From the NCBI RefSeq assembly GCF_000244895.1, contig NZ_CM001441.1, positions 1,364,001 to 1,428,000 of the forward strand: a DNA stretch of 64,000 nucleotides, read 5' to 3'. The position numbers and the translations under genes were made by a program. The notes under the pieces are model-generated. The model searched no databases and was not told the origin of the DNA. It saw only the letters and a list, made by a program, of their open reading frames with translations. The stretch is from Desulfosporosinus youngiae DSM 17734. GTDB lineage: Bacteria > Bacillota > Desulfitobacteriia > Desulfitobacteriales > Desulfitobacteriaceae. Below are positions 26,515-34,808 of the stretch, piece by piece; the first letter of the stretch is position 1; each line of letters begins with the position of its first letter.

Positions 26515-27594
26515 TTATACGGTTTTTTCGGTGACTCCGGCATCAGCGAAGGTAGCCATTTCCTCAAGAATATGAAGCGCGGATTCAACGATGTAAAAGG
26601 TGATGGCAGCGCCTGTTCCTTCCCCAAGTCTCATATCAAGATTAAGGATTGGATCAAGACCCAAGCCTGCTAAAGCTTTGCGATGACCTATTTCGACGGA
26701 ACCATGGGAAGGAATCATATAGGCCATGCTTTTAGGAGCAAGCTTTGCCGCGATCAGTGCGCCGGCTGTTGAGATAAACCCATCAATAATAATCGGAACA
26801 TGGCTGGCGGCAGCCTGGAGGATTGAACCGGCGATGGCTGCGATTTCTAAGCCCCCTACTTTGGAGAGGACGTCGAGGGCGTCCGTTTTATCGGGTTGAT
26901 TGACTTCAATTGCTTTTTCTATGGCGCGGCGTTTTCTGATGACTCCGGCGTCATCAATGCCGGTTCCGCGGCCAACCACATCTTCAACGGCGGAATTCGT
27001 CAAAATTGAGACAATAGCTGAGCTCGGAGTGGTATTGCCAATCCCCAGTTCTCCTGTGGCAAAGAGATTATAGCCTTCGCGGATTTTTTCTTCAGCGACC
27101 TCCGCCCCTGCCAGAAGAGCCTGCAAAGCTTGCCGGCGGGTCATTGCCGGACCTTTAGTCATGTTTTGAGTTCCATTGGCAACCCGTTTATTGATAAGGC
27201 TGCCTTCTACGGGAAAGGCAATGCCCACATCGGTTAAAATAACCTCGGCATTGGCCTGGCGGGCGAGAACATTGATGGCAGCGCCGCCATTCATGATATT
27301 ATAGGCCATCTGAGGGGTTACTTCCTGGGGAAAAGCACTTATTCCTTCTTCGACTACCCCATGATCTCCGGCCATTGTCAGGACAGCTTTCTTGAGAATT
27401 TTAGGACCGGAAGTTCGTTGAATGCCGCCAAGCTGCTTGGCCAGCTGTTCTAATTGGCCCAGGCTTCCCTGAGGTTTTGTGAGAGAATCTAAGCGCACCT
27501 GGATCTGAGCCATTGCTTCCCCGTCGAGATCTAAAATGGCCGCTGTGAGTTTTTGCAGTCGAGTATAGAGTTGCTCTTCCGTTAAGTTTTCCAT
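26515..27594 (-). CDS. cobT: Nicotinate-nucleotide:dimethylbenzimidazole phosphoribosyltransferase
   Basis: Makes alpha-ribazole phosphate from nicotinate mononucleotide and a lower-ligand base. 359 residues with family motifs SLTKPQGSLGQLE, AGDHGVVEEG, GGAAINVLA, GELGIGNTTPSSAI and LDMRLGEGTGA, whose Glu is the expected catalytic base. The start is ATG 27594 behind GGAGGAACC; a much longer upstream frame reads back into the terminator and riboswitch and is not coding. First gene of cobT-cobU-cobS. Confidence 0.92.
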   Translation of the reverse strand: MENLTEEQLYTRLQKLTAAILDLDGEAMAQIQVRLDSLTKPQGSLGQLEQLAKQLGGIQRTSGPKILKKAVLTMAGDHGVVEEGISAFPQEVTPQMAYNIMNGGAAINVLARQANAEVILTDVGIAFPVEGSLINKRVANGTQNMTKGPAMTRRQALQALLAGAEVAEEKIREGYNLFATGELGIGNTTPSSAIVSILTNSAVEDVVGRGTGIDDAGVIRKRRAIEKAIEVNQPDKTDALDVLSKVGGLEIAAIAGSILQAAASHVPIIIDGFISTAGALIAAKLAPKSMAYMIPSHGSVEIGHRKALAGLGLDPILNLDMRLGEGTGAAITFYIVESALHILEEMATFADAGVTEKTV

Positions 27595-27638
27595 GCTGGT
27601 TCCTCCTCTTATATAATATCGTAATTTAAAGAATAGAA

Positions 27639-27677
27639 AAGTCCCGACCACAAAAATAACTGTGGTCGGGACTTTAC
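27639..27677 (-). terminator. Terminator of the cobalamin riboswitch expression platform
   Basis: On the - strand AAAGTCCCGACCACAG pairs with the later TGGTCGGGACTTT, followed by TTTTCT. It lies between the B12 aptamer and cobT, the expected place for B12-dependent transcription termination. Confidence 0.85.
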
Positions 27678-27717
27678 CGTCATCACCGCCGCTCTCCATA
27701 CTATGGAAAGACGTTAA

Positions 27718-27874
27718 CATTTTAGGCAGGTCTCCTGGCTAACGAATCATTGCTTAACTCGTCACCTTCCCGGTATAGAAAACCAGTGATGACGAAACTC
27801 CTCGTATACAGTGGCGGGTCCGCGTCGGTCTTAGCCGAACTTCCCTATTCTCCCTCAAAAGGGCACCTAAAATG
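27718..27874 (-). ncRNA. Cobalamin (B12) riboswitch
   Basis: On the - strand the B12-box AGCCAGGAGACCTGCCT is present (27724-27740 region), preceded by the conserved GCGGACCCGCCACTGTA core and the AGGGAAG and GAAG-type joining segments. The closing stem P1 is visible: CATTTTAGG at the 5' end (27866-27874) pairs with CCTAAAATG at the 3' end (27718-27726). High adenosylcobalamin would favour the downstream terminator and reduce cobTUS. Confidence 0.9.
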
Positions 27875-27964
27875 GAAATATTTTTTTACTAAGCATAGCA
27901 CACCTTTTTTTGAATCTCAAGGAATATTTGAGGGAATTTTAAGAGAATAGTTTGCAACAACATT

Positions 27965-27993
27965 TTTACAAGCGTGTTTCCTTCGTATATAAT
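27965..27993 (+). promoter_or_regulatory. Promoter of the parM-like gene
   Basis: TTTACA (27965-27970) and TATAAT (27988-27993) are separated by exactly 17 bases, close to the sigma-A consensus. Downstream, the 8-mer TGACGAGT occurs at 28050 and again at 28072, 22 bases apart on the same face of the helix, a possible binding site for the partner protein. Confidence 0.7.
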
Positions 27994-28096
27994 GGTAGGT
28001 ATTAGCAGTATGTATCCAATTTTCTTCGAAGTTCGATTTAGTTTTAAGCTGACGAGTTTAACAGCCAATATTGACGAGTGAATAGGGGGAACAAGT

Positions 28097-29206
28097 GTGT
28101 TAGAAAGCGATATCCTCGTAGCCGGGGCAGATCCGGGATTCGGAGCGATAAAACTGGACACAGGGGATACAAAGATCTTATTTCCCGCAGTGATTTGTAA
28201 GGGGAATGAACGAATTTTCTCTACCTTAGGAAATGTCTTGCTTGATAAAGGATCCGACATAGAAACACAGATAGCATCCTTAGACGTTATTGTCAAAGAT
28301 AATGCCACAGGTGTGGAGAAGCATTATTTTATGGGCAGTTTGGCTGAAAGCTTAAATCCCAATGAAGCTCATTATTGCTGGGATGAAGACAAATCCTCTG
28401 ATGAAGAGGCTACCGCTTTACTGGTGGTTGCCCTGGCTCTCGCTCAGCAAAACCTAAAGGCAAATGTCTATCTTGGCACAGGTGTTCCGGTTAAATATTA
28501 TGCCAGTTTAAAGGACAAGTATGAATCAGAGTTAAAGGGATCGTTTTCAGTTGTGTTTCGTTCAGGTCCCATGGCAGGAATGACCCGCCAGCTTAACATA
28601 CTTCGTTCACGTGTGCTCCCGCAAAGTTATGGTGTCTTTATTAAAGAAACCCTCAATGAATATGGAATACCCACAAATCCCAAATTATTTGGCGGGTATG
28701 TCGTGGTTATCGATCCGGGCTTCCGGACGACAGATATTGCCACGTTCTATGATGGTGTTATGCTCGACCCGCCGAATTCGTTTAGTATTGAAAAAGGGTT
28801 AAAGTGGGCGTATATAGGGGTTGCTGAAAAGCTCAAAGAATTAACCGGTAACCACGCCAATCCCATTGAAACGGATGACAAAGAACTGGATAAGATTTTC
28901 AGAGTCAATGGAGGATTATATCCTTGGAATAATGGCACGATTAATCTTAATCCGATTATGCAAAGCATGCTTAAGCAGTTGGGGACGGACATCACCCGGG
29001 AAGTGAAGAAGGCTCTGAAACCGATGCTGGGCAAATTGCACACAGTTCTTGTCGCCGGAAAAGTAGGGGAAATGGTTTATGAGCATATTCAGATGGAAAA
29101 CAAGACACTGATTAATGATCCGCAGTTTGGTAATGCCACGGGATTCCGGATTATGGCTGCAACCCTGGTCAATAACATTACTAAGAAAGCTAATCCTTCA
29201 GCATGA
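28097..29206 (+). CDS. ParM/StbA-like actin-family protein
   Basis: 369 residues of the actin-like ATPase (ASKHA) fold, close in style to plasmid ParM/StbA and the Alp proteins that form filaments to push DNA apart. Phosphate-binding loops are visible: GADPGFGAIKL near residue 9 (phosphate 1) and VIDPGFRTTDIATF near 204 (phosphate 2); LVAGKVGEMV near 318 fits the adenosine motif. GTG start with AGGGGGA well placed. The stop overlaps the start of the next gene, which looks like a ParR-type DNA adaptor. Whether it segregates DNA or does something else on a chromosome is not known. Confidence 0.82.
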   Translation: MLESDILVAGADPGFGAIKLDTGDTKILFPAVICKGNERIFSTLGNVLLDKGSDIETQIASLDVIVKDNATGVEKHYFMGSLAESLNPNEAHYCWDEDKSSDEEATALLVVALALAQQNLKANVYLGTGVPVKYYASLKDKYESELKGSFSVVFRSGPMAGMTRQLNILRSRVLPQSYGVFIKETLNEYGIPTNPKLFGGYVVVIDPGFRTTDIATFYDGVMLDPPNSFSIEKGLKWAYIGVAEKLKELTGNHANPIETDDKELDKIFRVNGGLYPWNNGTINLNPIMQSMLKQLGTDITREVKKALKPMLGKLHTVLVAGKVGEMVYEHIQMENKTLINDPQFGNATGFRIMAATLVNNITKKANPSA

Positions 29207-29700
29207 TCACCGCTCAGCCCTTGTTTATTCCCCTCTATATAGATGAAGCTGAAGCAGATCTTTGGCTGGCCTTACAACGGATTGAACCGGAGAAGAGAAG
29301 TTCTTTTATTATAGAAACCTTGAGACAGGCGCTATTAGGAACTGATAGGGGGGACCTGCCGGAGATTCAAAATGACGGCAATCATGCTAATGGCGAAGCT
29401 CAATGTGGAGCTCAAGCTGAAGCTGATGAAGCTCCGGAAGATCCTGTTAAACAAATAGAGATGTTTTCTTTAGAGGATTTGTTTTCTCAGCCGGATATCC
29501 CATATGCCAATGAGAAATCTATGCTTGTGCCTGAATACGAAGCGGAACTGCCAATCCGGAACCGGCCCCCTGGTTTTGACTATTTAATGAAGCATATTAT
29601 CGGAACAGAAGATGATCAAGCGGTTTTAAGGGTTTTAAACCGGAGGGCGGGAAGCGCGGGGCAAAACGAAGATCAGAAACCGGGAAGGTCAGGATACTGA
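29203..29700 (+). CDS. ParR-like ribbon-helix-helix partner protein
   Basis: 165 residues, overlapping the actin gene by 4 bases (ATGA), so translationally coupled. Residues 8-46 (FIPLYIDEAEADLWLALQRI… to ETLRQALLG) have the strand-helix-helix pattern of ribbon-helix-helix DNA-binding adaptors such as ParR. A low-complexity, acidic, Ala/Glu-rich linker follows (55-95), then a C-terminal segment with FSLEDLFSQPDIPY that could bind the filament end. Family assignment is by pattern and position only; an unrelated accessory protein is possible. Confidence 0.6.
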   Translation: MITAQPLFIPLYIDEAEADLWLALQRIEPEKRSSFIIETLRQALLGTDRGDLPEIQNDGNHANGEAQCGAQAEADEAPEDPVKQIEMFSLEDLFSQPDIPYANEKSMLVPEYEAELPIRNRPPGFDYLMKHIIGTEDDQAVLRVLNRRAGSAGQNEDQKPGRSGY

Positions 29701-29929
29701 AGGCCGGTCTGGAAGTCAGTGCTCAGAAGAAAAGGTCAGACTATAGAAATAGAACTAAGAGCTGAACGTTAGATACAATATGGTATATAAGGTAAAAAGA
29801 GAGAGAAATACCTTTGATATATGTATTAATAGATGTATAATTATTGTCTGGCTTAAGTACAAATAACAATAATAGATAGACATAGACAATTGATTAGGTT
29901 TTCGTATATTAAAAAGGAGGAGAATAATC

Positions 29930-31282
29930 ATAGACGGTCTGCTCTGGAGTAGCATAAAGGTTCTAATTGCTTTCTTGTTGGTGGGTTTAAACGGTCTTTT
30001 CGTAGCTGCTGAATTTTCGATGGTTAAAGTACGTAAAACCCGTTTGGCAGAACTCGCAGAGAATGGTTCCCGGAGAGCAAAAAGCGCACTTGACGTGACC
30101 TCGCAACTCGATGCTTACCTTTCAGCCTGTCAACTGGGGATCACCCTTGCTTCGTTAGGTCTGGGCTGGCTTGGAGAACCGGCGATCGCGAGCCTGATCG
30201 AGCCCTTGTTCGCGGGGATAGGCGGCTGGAATCCGATCTACACTCATTCGATTGCCATAGCAATAGCCTTTACGATCATCTCGTTCTTACACATTGTCCT
30301 GGGAGAGCTTGTTCCCAAATCATTGGCAATTCAAAATGCCGAGGGCATTGCCCTGGCTTGTGCAGGATTCCTGAAGTTTTTCTATTGGCTGTTATATCCG
30401 GTTATTTGGGCTCTTAATAGCATAGCTAATGTCGTGCTGCGCATTTGGGGAATTGAACCGGCCAACGAAGCCGATTTATCTCATAGTGAAGAAGAACTGA
30501 GAATGTTGGTCGATGCCAGCCAAAAGCATGGATATCTGGATAAATTAGAAGGAAAGCTTTTAGACAATGTCTTTGAGTTTTCGGACAGGATTGCCAGTGA
30601 AGTCATGATTCCGCGCCAGGATATGATATGTATCTTCATACAGGATTCATTTGAGGAAATCCTGGAAATCGTCAAAGAATATGGACATACGCGTTATCTG
30701 CTGTGTGATGATGATAAAGATCACGTACTTGGCCTGGTTCATATGCGGGACATTATCCGGCTGCAGGAACAGCCGGGCAGTAAGGATATTAGTCAGATCA
30801 AACGAGATATTCTGGCTGTGCCTGAGGGTATGCCGATTTCTCATTTGGTACAAAGAATGCGGAGTCAACGAACCCATATGGCGGTTGTTGTGGATGAGTT
30901 TGGGGGATCAGCCGGACTTGTCACCCTTGAAGATATGCTGGAGGAATTAGTCGGAGAAATTTATGATGAATTTGAGATGGAACAACCGCCTGTTCAGAAG
31001 CTTGCGGAGAATGAATATGTGTTTAATGGACGTGTTCTTTTGGAAGAAGTATCAGAAATGCTTAACATTCAATTAGAAGAAGAAACAGTCTCTACCATCG
31101 GAGGATATGTATTTTCCAGGTTAGGGCGCAAGCCTGTCAAAGGGGATGCCGTTTATTTTGATGGCTTCCATTTTGAGGTTATGGAAGTTATGGGCTTTAG
31201 AATTACGAAGGTAATGGTAAAAAACAAAGATCAAGAAGCTGATAATCCCCGTGGGGTGAGTGAAGTACACGAAGCGGTTTGA
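29930..31282 (+). CDS. CNNM/CorC-type (hemolysin family) ion transporter, copy 1
   Basis: About 450 residues: a DUF21/CNNM membrane domain (about 1-190) with GLNGLFVAAEFSMVKVRKTRLAEL and LGLGWLGEPAIA, a CBS pair (about 210-335) with MIPRQDM and the FGGSAGLVTLEDMLEELVGEI signature, and a C-terminal CorC/HlyC domain. Family members export or regulate Mg2+/Co2+. No ATG, GTG or TTG lies at a sensible distance from the strong AAAAAGGAGG; the paralogue next door conserves the same N-terminus from an ATA codon, so I placed the start at ATA 29930 (ATC 29927 is possible). TTG 29975 would cut into the first helix. Confidence 0.8.
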   Translation: MDGLLWSSIKVLIAFLLVGLNGLFVAAEFSMVKVRKTRLAELAENGSRRAKSALDVTSQLDAYLSACQLGITLASLGLGWLGEPAIASLIEPLFAGIGGWNPIYTHSIAIAIAFTIISFLHIVLGELVPKSLAIQNAEGIALACAGFLKFFYWLLYPVIWALNSIANVVLRIWGIEPANEADLSHSEEELRMLVDASQKHGYLDKLEGKLLDNVFEFSDRIASEVMIPRQDMICIFIQDSFEEILEIVKEYGHTRYLLCDDDKDHVLGLVHMRDIIRLQEQPGSKDISQIKRDILAVPEGMPISHLVQRMRSQRTHMAVVVDEFGGSAGLVTLEDMLEELVGEIYDEFEMEQPPVQKLAENEYVFNGRVLLEEVSEMLNIQLEEETVSTIGGYVFSRLGRKPVKGDAVYFDGFHFEVMEVMGFRITKVMVKNKDQEADNPRGVSEVHEAV

Positions 31283-31372
31283 TTGCCTGAATAATTATTA
31301 CCTGATTAATGAACAATAAAATAAGTAAGAACAATTATGTATGGTTTAAGGATAAAAGGAGGATAAAGAATT

Positions 31373-32713
31373 ATAGACGGACTGTTTTGGAGTGTCATAA
31401 TGATCCTGATTGCGTTCTTGTTAGTCGGGTTAAATGGATTTTTTGTGGCTGCCGAATTTTCCCTGGTTAAAGTACGGAAGACACGTTTAGCAGAACTTGC
31501 GGAGAATGGTTCTTCGAGAGCACAAACTGCCCTTGATGTTACTTCGCACCTGGATGCTTACCTTTCTGCCTGTCAACTGGGGATTACCCTCGCTTCCTTG
31601 GGTTTAGGCTGGATTGGTGAACCGGCGATTGCTTCACTCATCGAACCGCTGTTTGCCGGGATAGCCGGTTGGAACTCTATTTACACCCATACTATCTCAA
31701 TAACTATAGCCTTTTCGATCATCTCATTATTACACATTGTCTTGGGTGAACTTGTTCCTAAGTCACTGGCAATTCAAAAGTCGGAGAGTACGGCACTTGC
31801 CACAGCCGGGTTTTTGAAAGCTTTTTACTGGATCTGTTATCCGGTTATTCGGGCACTCAATGGCTTAGCTAATCTTGTCTTGCGTTTGTTAAGAATTGAA
31901 CCTGCTAACGAGGCTGATCTGTCTCATAGCGAAGAAGAACTGAGAATGTTAGTCGATGCCAGTCAGAAGCACGGCTATTTGGATAAATTAGAGGGTAAAC
32001 TGTTGGACAACGTCTTTGAATTTTCCGATCGCAATGCCAGCGAAGTCATGGTACCACGGCAAGATATGGTATGTCTCTTCATACAGGACGACTTTGAGGA
32101 GATTCTTGAGGTTATTAAGAAGCATGGGCATACGCGTTATCTGCTCTGTGATGATGATAAGGACAATGTGCTTGGCCTGGTCCATATGCGGGATATTATT
32201 CGCTTGCAGGAACAATCAGGCGCTAAGGATATTACTCAGATTAAGCGGGATATCCTGGCCGTTCCTGAGGGTATGCCGATTTCTCATCTGGTACAAAGAA
32301 TGCGGAGTCAACGAACCCATATGGCGGTTGTCGTGGATGAATTCGGAGGATCAGCCGGACTGGTCACCCTTGAAGATATGCTGGAAGAATTAGTCGGAGA
32401 AATCTATGATGAATTTGAGATGGAACAGCCGCCTATTCAGCGGCTTGCGGAAAACGAATATGTGCTTAATGGGCGTGTCCTTATGGAAGAAGTTTCTGAA
32501 ATGCTTGATATTCAATTAGAGGAAGAAACTGTCACCACCATTGGGGGATATGTATTTTCCAGGTTGGGACGCAAGCCTGTCAAAGGGGATGTCATCTATT
32601 TTGAGGGGATTCAGTTTGAAGTTATGGAGGTTATGGGATTTAGAATTACTAAAGTAAAGGTTCTGAGAAAGCCCCCCGAACCAAAGGCCAGGGAAGAATC
32701 CGGCGAGGATTAA
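31373..32713 (+). CDS. CNNM/CorC-type (hemolysin family) ion transporter, copy 2
   Basis: A tandem duplicate of the gene before it, very similar over the whole length, with the same CNNM membrane domain, CBS pair and CorC/HlyC tail. The tail differs in its last ~15 residues. After AAAAGGAGG comes TAA (31364-31366) in frame, then AGA ATT ATA GAC GGA CTG; the first standard start, ATG 31400, is 30 bases past the ribosome site. Conservation of the I/M-D-G-L-x-W-S segment with copy 1 argues that translation begins at ATA 31373 or ATT 31370. Confidence 0.8.
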   Translation: MDGLFWSVIMILIAFLLVGLNGFFVAAEFSLVKVRKTRLAELAENGSSRAQTALDVTSHLDAYLSACQLGITLASLGLGWIGEPAIASLIEPLFAGIAGWNSIYTHTISITIAFSIISLLHIVLGELVPKSLAIQKSESTALATAGFLKAFYWICYPVIRALNGLANLVLRLLRIEPANEADLSHSEEELRMLVDASQKHGYLDKLEGKLLDNVFEFSDRNASEVMVPRQDMVCLFIQDDFEEILEVIKKHGHTRYLLCDDDKDNVLGLVHMRDIIRLQEQSGAKDITQIKRDILAVPEGMPISHLVQRMRSQRTHMAVVVDEFGGSAGLVTLEDMLEELVGEIYDEFEMEQPPIQRLAENEYVLNGRVLMEEVSEMLDIQLEEETVTTIGGYVFSRLGRKPVKGDVIYFEGIQFEVMEVMGFRITKVKVLRKPPEPKAREESGED

Positions 32714-32729
32714 GCCGCTTTCAAGTGAG

Positions 32730-32770
32730 AGTGGCAACTCGTTCAAGGTTAATTTAAGCGAGTTGCCACT
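32730..32770. terminator. Inverted repeat between convergent CNNM and asnB genes
   Basis: AGTGGCAACTCG (32730-32741) pairs with CGAGTTGCCACT (32759-32770). The stem is perfect but neither side has a strong T run, so its efficiency as a terminator is uncertain. Confidence 0.55.
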
Positions 32771-32788
32771 TGTAAGATTAGGACATCC

Positions 32789-34675
32789 TTAATGGAATCT
32801 GATCTTATTTTCCAGTAACCAGAAATTCGTTTGAATCAAATAGGCGAAGAGCTGCGGAAGATCCATTAATTGGCCAAACCAAGGACGGCCTGAAGGGATC
32901 GTATCTGAGAGCTTCATTAAATCCTTTAAAGCAGGTAGATTCAGAAAGGGAAGAATCGGCGAGCTTTTGTCTGCCATGATTTCTTGCAGCCATGTCCGGA
33001 CAGCTAAGAGGTAACTGGGGTGATGAGTTTTTGGATAGGGGCTTTTGCGACGCCAAAGCACATCGTCGGGTAAGACCCCGGTGAGAGCACGTCGCAGGAG
33101 TCCTTTTTCTCTGCCCTCCAGGGCTTTCATTTCCCAAGGAATATTCCAGGCATATTCGACTAAGCGATGATCACAGAAGGGAACACGTACCTCTAATCCC
33201 GCGGCCATGGTCATGCGGTCTTTCCGATCAAGGAGAGTGGGCATGAAACGGGTTAGGGTTAAATAGGTAATTTCGCGAATGCGGGCTTCCCGCTGAAGAT
33301 CCCCCTTGACAGTCCGGCTGTCTTGGTGAACAATGGAGGAACCTGGTAACCCGGAAATCTCGGCAAGGGCCTCTTCATAACGTTCCTGCAAATAATCATG
33401 AGGCTGAAGATGTTCAATAAGGTCCGGGGAAAGCACTTCCAGACGATTCTCCACATTCAGGGCCCAGGGAAAGGCTTGTGCCTCCAGTGAGTCCCGGCGG
33501 TGAAACCAAGGGTATCCGCCGAACACTTCATCGGCACATTCACCGGACAAACCGACAGTCACCGTTTTCTTAATTTCACGTGAAAAGAGCAGTAATGAAG
33601 CATCTACATCGGCCATTCCCGGAAGATCCCGAGCAAGTGTTGACTCTTTGAGTGCTTGAACTAGTTCGGGAATATTAAATTTACAGTTCTTATGCTGGGT
33701 TCCGAATGCTTGGGACATTCGCTCAATCCAGGGACCATCCGCACCAGGTTGGAAGGCATTAGGATGAAAATATTTATCATTCTCATCAAAGTCGACAGAA
33801 AAGGTTGGCAAAACCTCTTGATCATTTTGGGCCAGGGATTTGGCAGCGATCGCAGTAATCGCACTTGAATCCAAACCTCCGGAGAGCAGGGTGCCGATCG
33901 GCACATCTGAGACCAGTTGACGCTGGACAGTATCGAGAAAAAGCTCACGAATCCTGGCTATGGTCGTTTCTAAATCATCTTCATGGGGGTTATTAGGTAA
34001 GGCCCAATATCTGCGAATCTGCAGTCCGTTGGCAGAATATAAAAGGACATGCCCCGGCTTTAATTCAGATATCCCCTCGAAGACACCTGTCCCGGGACTG
34101 CGGGCCGGTCCGACGAGGAAGATTTCCGACAAGCCTTCTTTGCCGAGAATGGGAGAAATATCAGGGTGTTTTAATAATGCTTTCAGCTCGGAAGCGAAAA
34201 CCAGGGAATTAGTTTGTGCAGAGTAAAAGAGCGGCTTAACCCCTAAGCGATCACGGGCAACAAACAATCGTTGTTCTTTACTGTCCCAAATTCCAAAGGC
34301 GAAAATTCCATTGAGACGCTCGACGCAGGAGGGGCCCCATTCCAAGTAGGATAGCAGTACGGCTTCTGTATCCGAATGACCTTCGAAACGGTAACCGCGG
34401 CTCAGAAGTTCTTGACGGATTTCGGGCGTGTTATAAAGCTCACCGTTATAGATGAGGGTATAGGTATGTTCACCACGCCGGCGAATCATGGGCTGACGGC
34501 CTCCTTGAGGATCAACGACAACCAGCCGTCTATGTCCGAAAGCCGCACGAGGGGAAAGCCAGTATCCTTCTGCATCAGGACCTCGCGGGATTAGAGTATG
34601 GGTCATGTTTATCAGAACGTCTTCTTGAAGAGTTAAATCATGAGTCCAATTTACGATGCCTGCAATACCACACAT
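32789..34675 (-). CDS. asnB: Asparagine synthase (glutamine-hydrolysing)
   Basis: 628 residues. The start is fixed by MCGIAGIV: after Met removal Cys becomes the N-terminal nucleophile of the class II glutaminase domain (about 1-200), which also shows RGPDAEGYW, HRRLVVVD and YNGELYN. The synthetase domain follows with the PP-loop SGGLDSSA near residue 255, GLSGECADEVFGGY and RKDRMTMAAGLEVRVPFCDH. It converts aspartate and glutamine to asparagine, or amidates another carboxylate. A longer upstream frame would overlap the palindrome 34703-34715. Monocistronic. Confidence 0.92.
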   Translation of the reverse strand: MCGIAGIVNWTHDLTLQEDVLINMTHTLIPRGPDAEGYWLSPRAAFGHRRLVVVDPQGGRQPMIRRRGEHTYTLIYNGELYNTPEIRQELLSRGYRFEGHSDTEAVLLSYLEWGPSCVERLNGIFAFGIWDSKEQRLFVARDRLGVKPLFYSAQTNSLVFASELKALLKHPDISPILGKEGLSEIFLVGPARSPGTGVFEGISELKPGHVLLYSANGLQIRRYWALPNNPHEDDLETTIARIRELFLDTVQRQLVSDVPIGTLLSGGLDSSAITAIAAKSLAQNDQEVLPTFSVDFDENDKYFHPNAFQPGADGPWIERMSQAFGTQHKNCKFNIPELVQALKESTLARDLPGMADVDASLLLFSREIKKTVTVGLSGECADEVFGGYPWFHRRDSLEAQAFPWALNVENRLEVLSPDLIEHLQPHDYLQERYEEALAEISGLPGSSIVHQDSRTVKGDLQREARIREITYLTLTRFMPTLLDRKDRMTMAAGLEVRVPFCDHRLVEYAWNIPWEMKALEGREKGLLRRALTGVLPDDVLWRRKSPYPKTHHPSYLLAVRTWLQEIMADKSSPILPFLNLPALKDLMKLSDTIPSGRPWFGQLMDLPQLFAYLIQTNFWLLENKIRFH

Positions 34676-34702
34676 TTTAATGTCCTCCTTCATCTTGGTA
34701 AA

Positions 34703-34715
34703 GATAATCATTATC
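34703..34715. promoter_or_regulatory. Fur-box-like palindrome upstream of asnB
   Basis: GATAATCATTATC is a perfect palindrome identical to the core of the Fur operator, 28 bases before the asnB start. It may control asnB or be chance in AT-rich DNA. Confidence 0.35.
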
Positions 34716-34808
34716 AACTAACCACGATACAATCTATGTTTCTTACAGGCAAAGGGTTACCGGATTAAATTAAACGTTCGGGATTACGGCTTAGAGGAGG
34801 GGAGTTTT

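Noticed and set aside
27595-27720. N-terminal extension of cobT
   Set aside because: The extra 42 codons read through the riboswitch terminator; ATG 27594 has a proper ribosome site.
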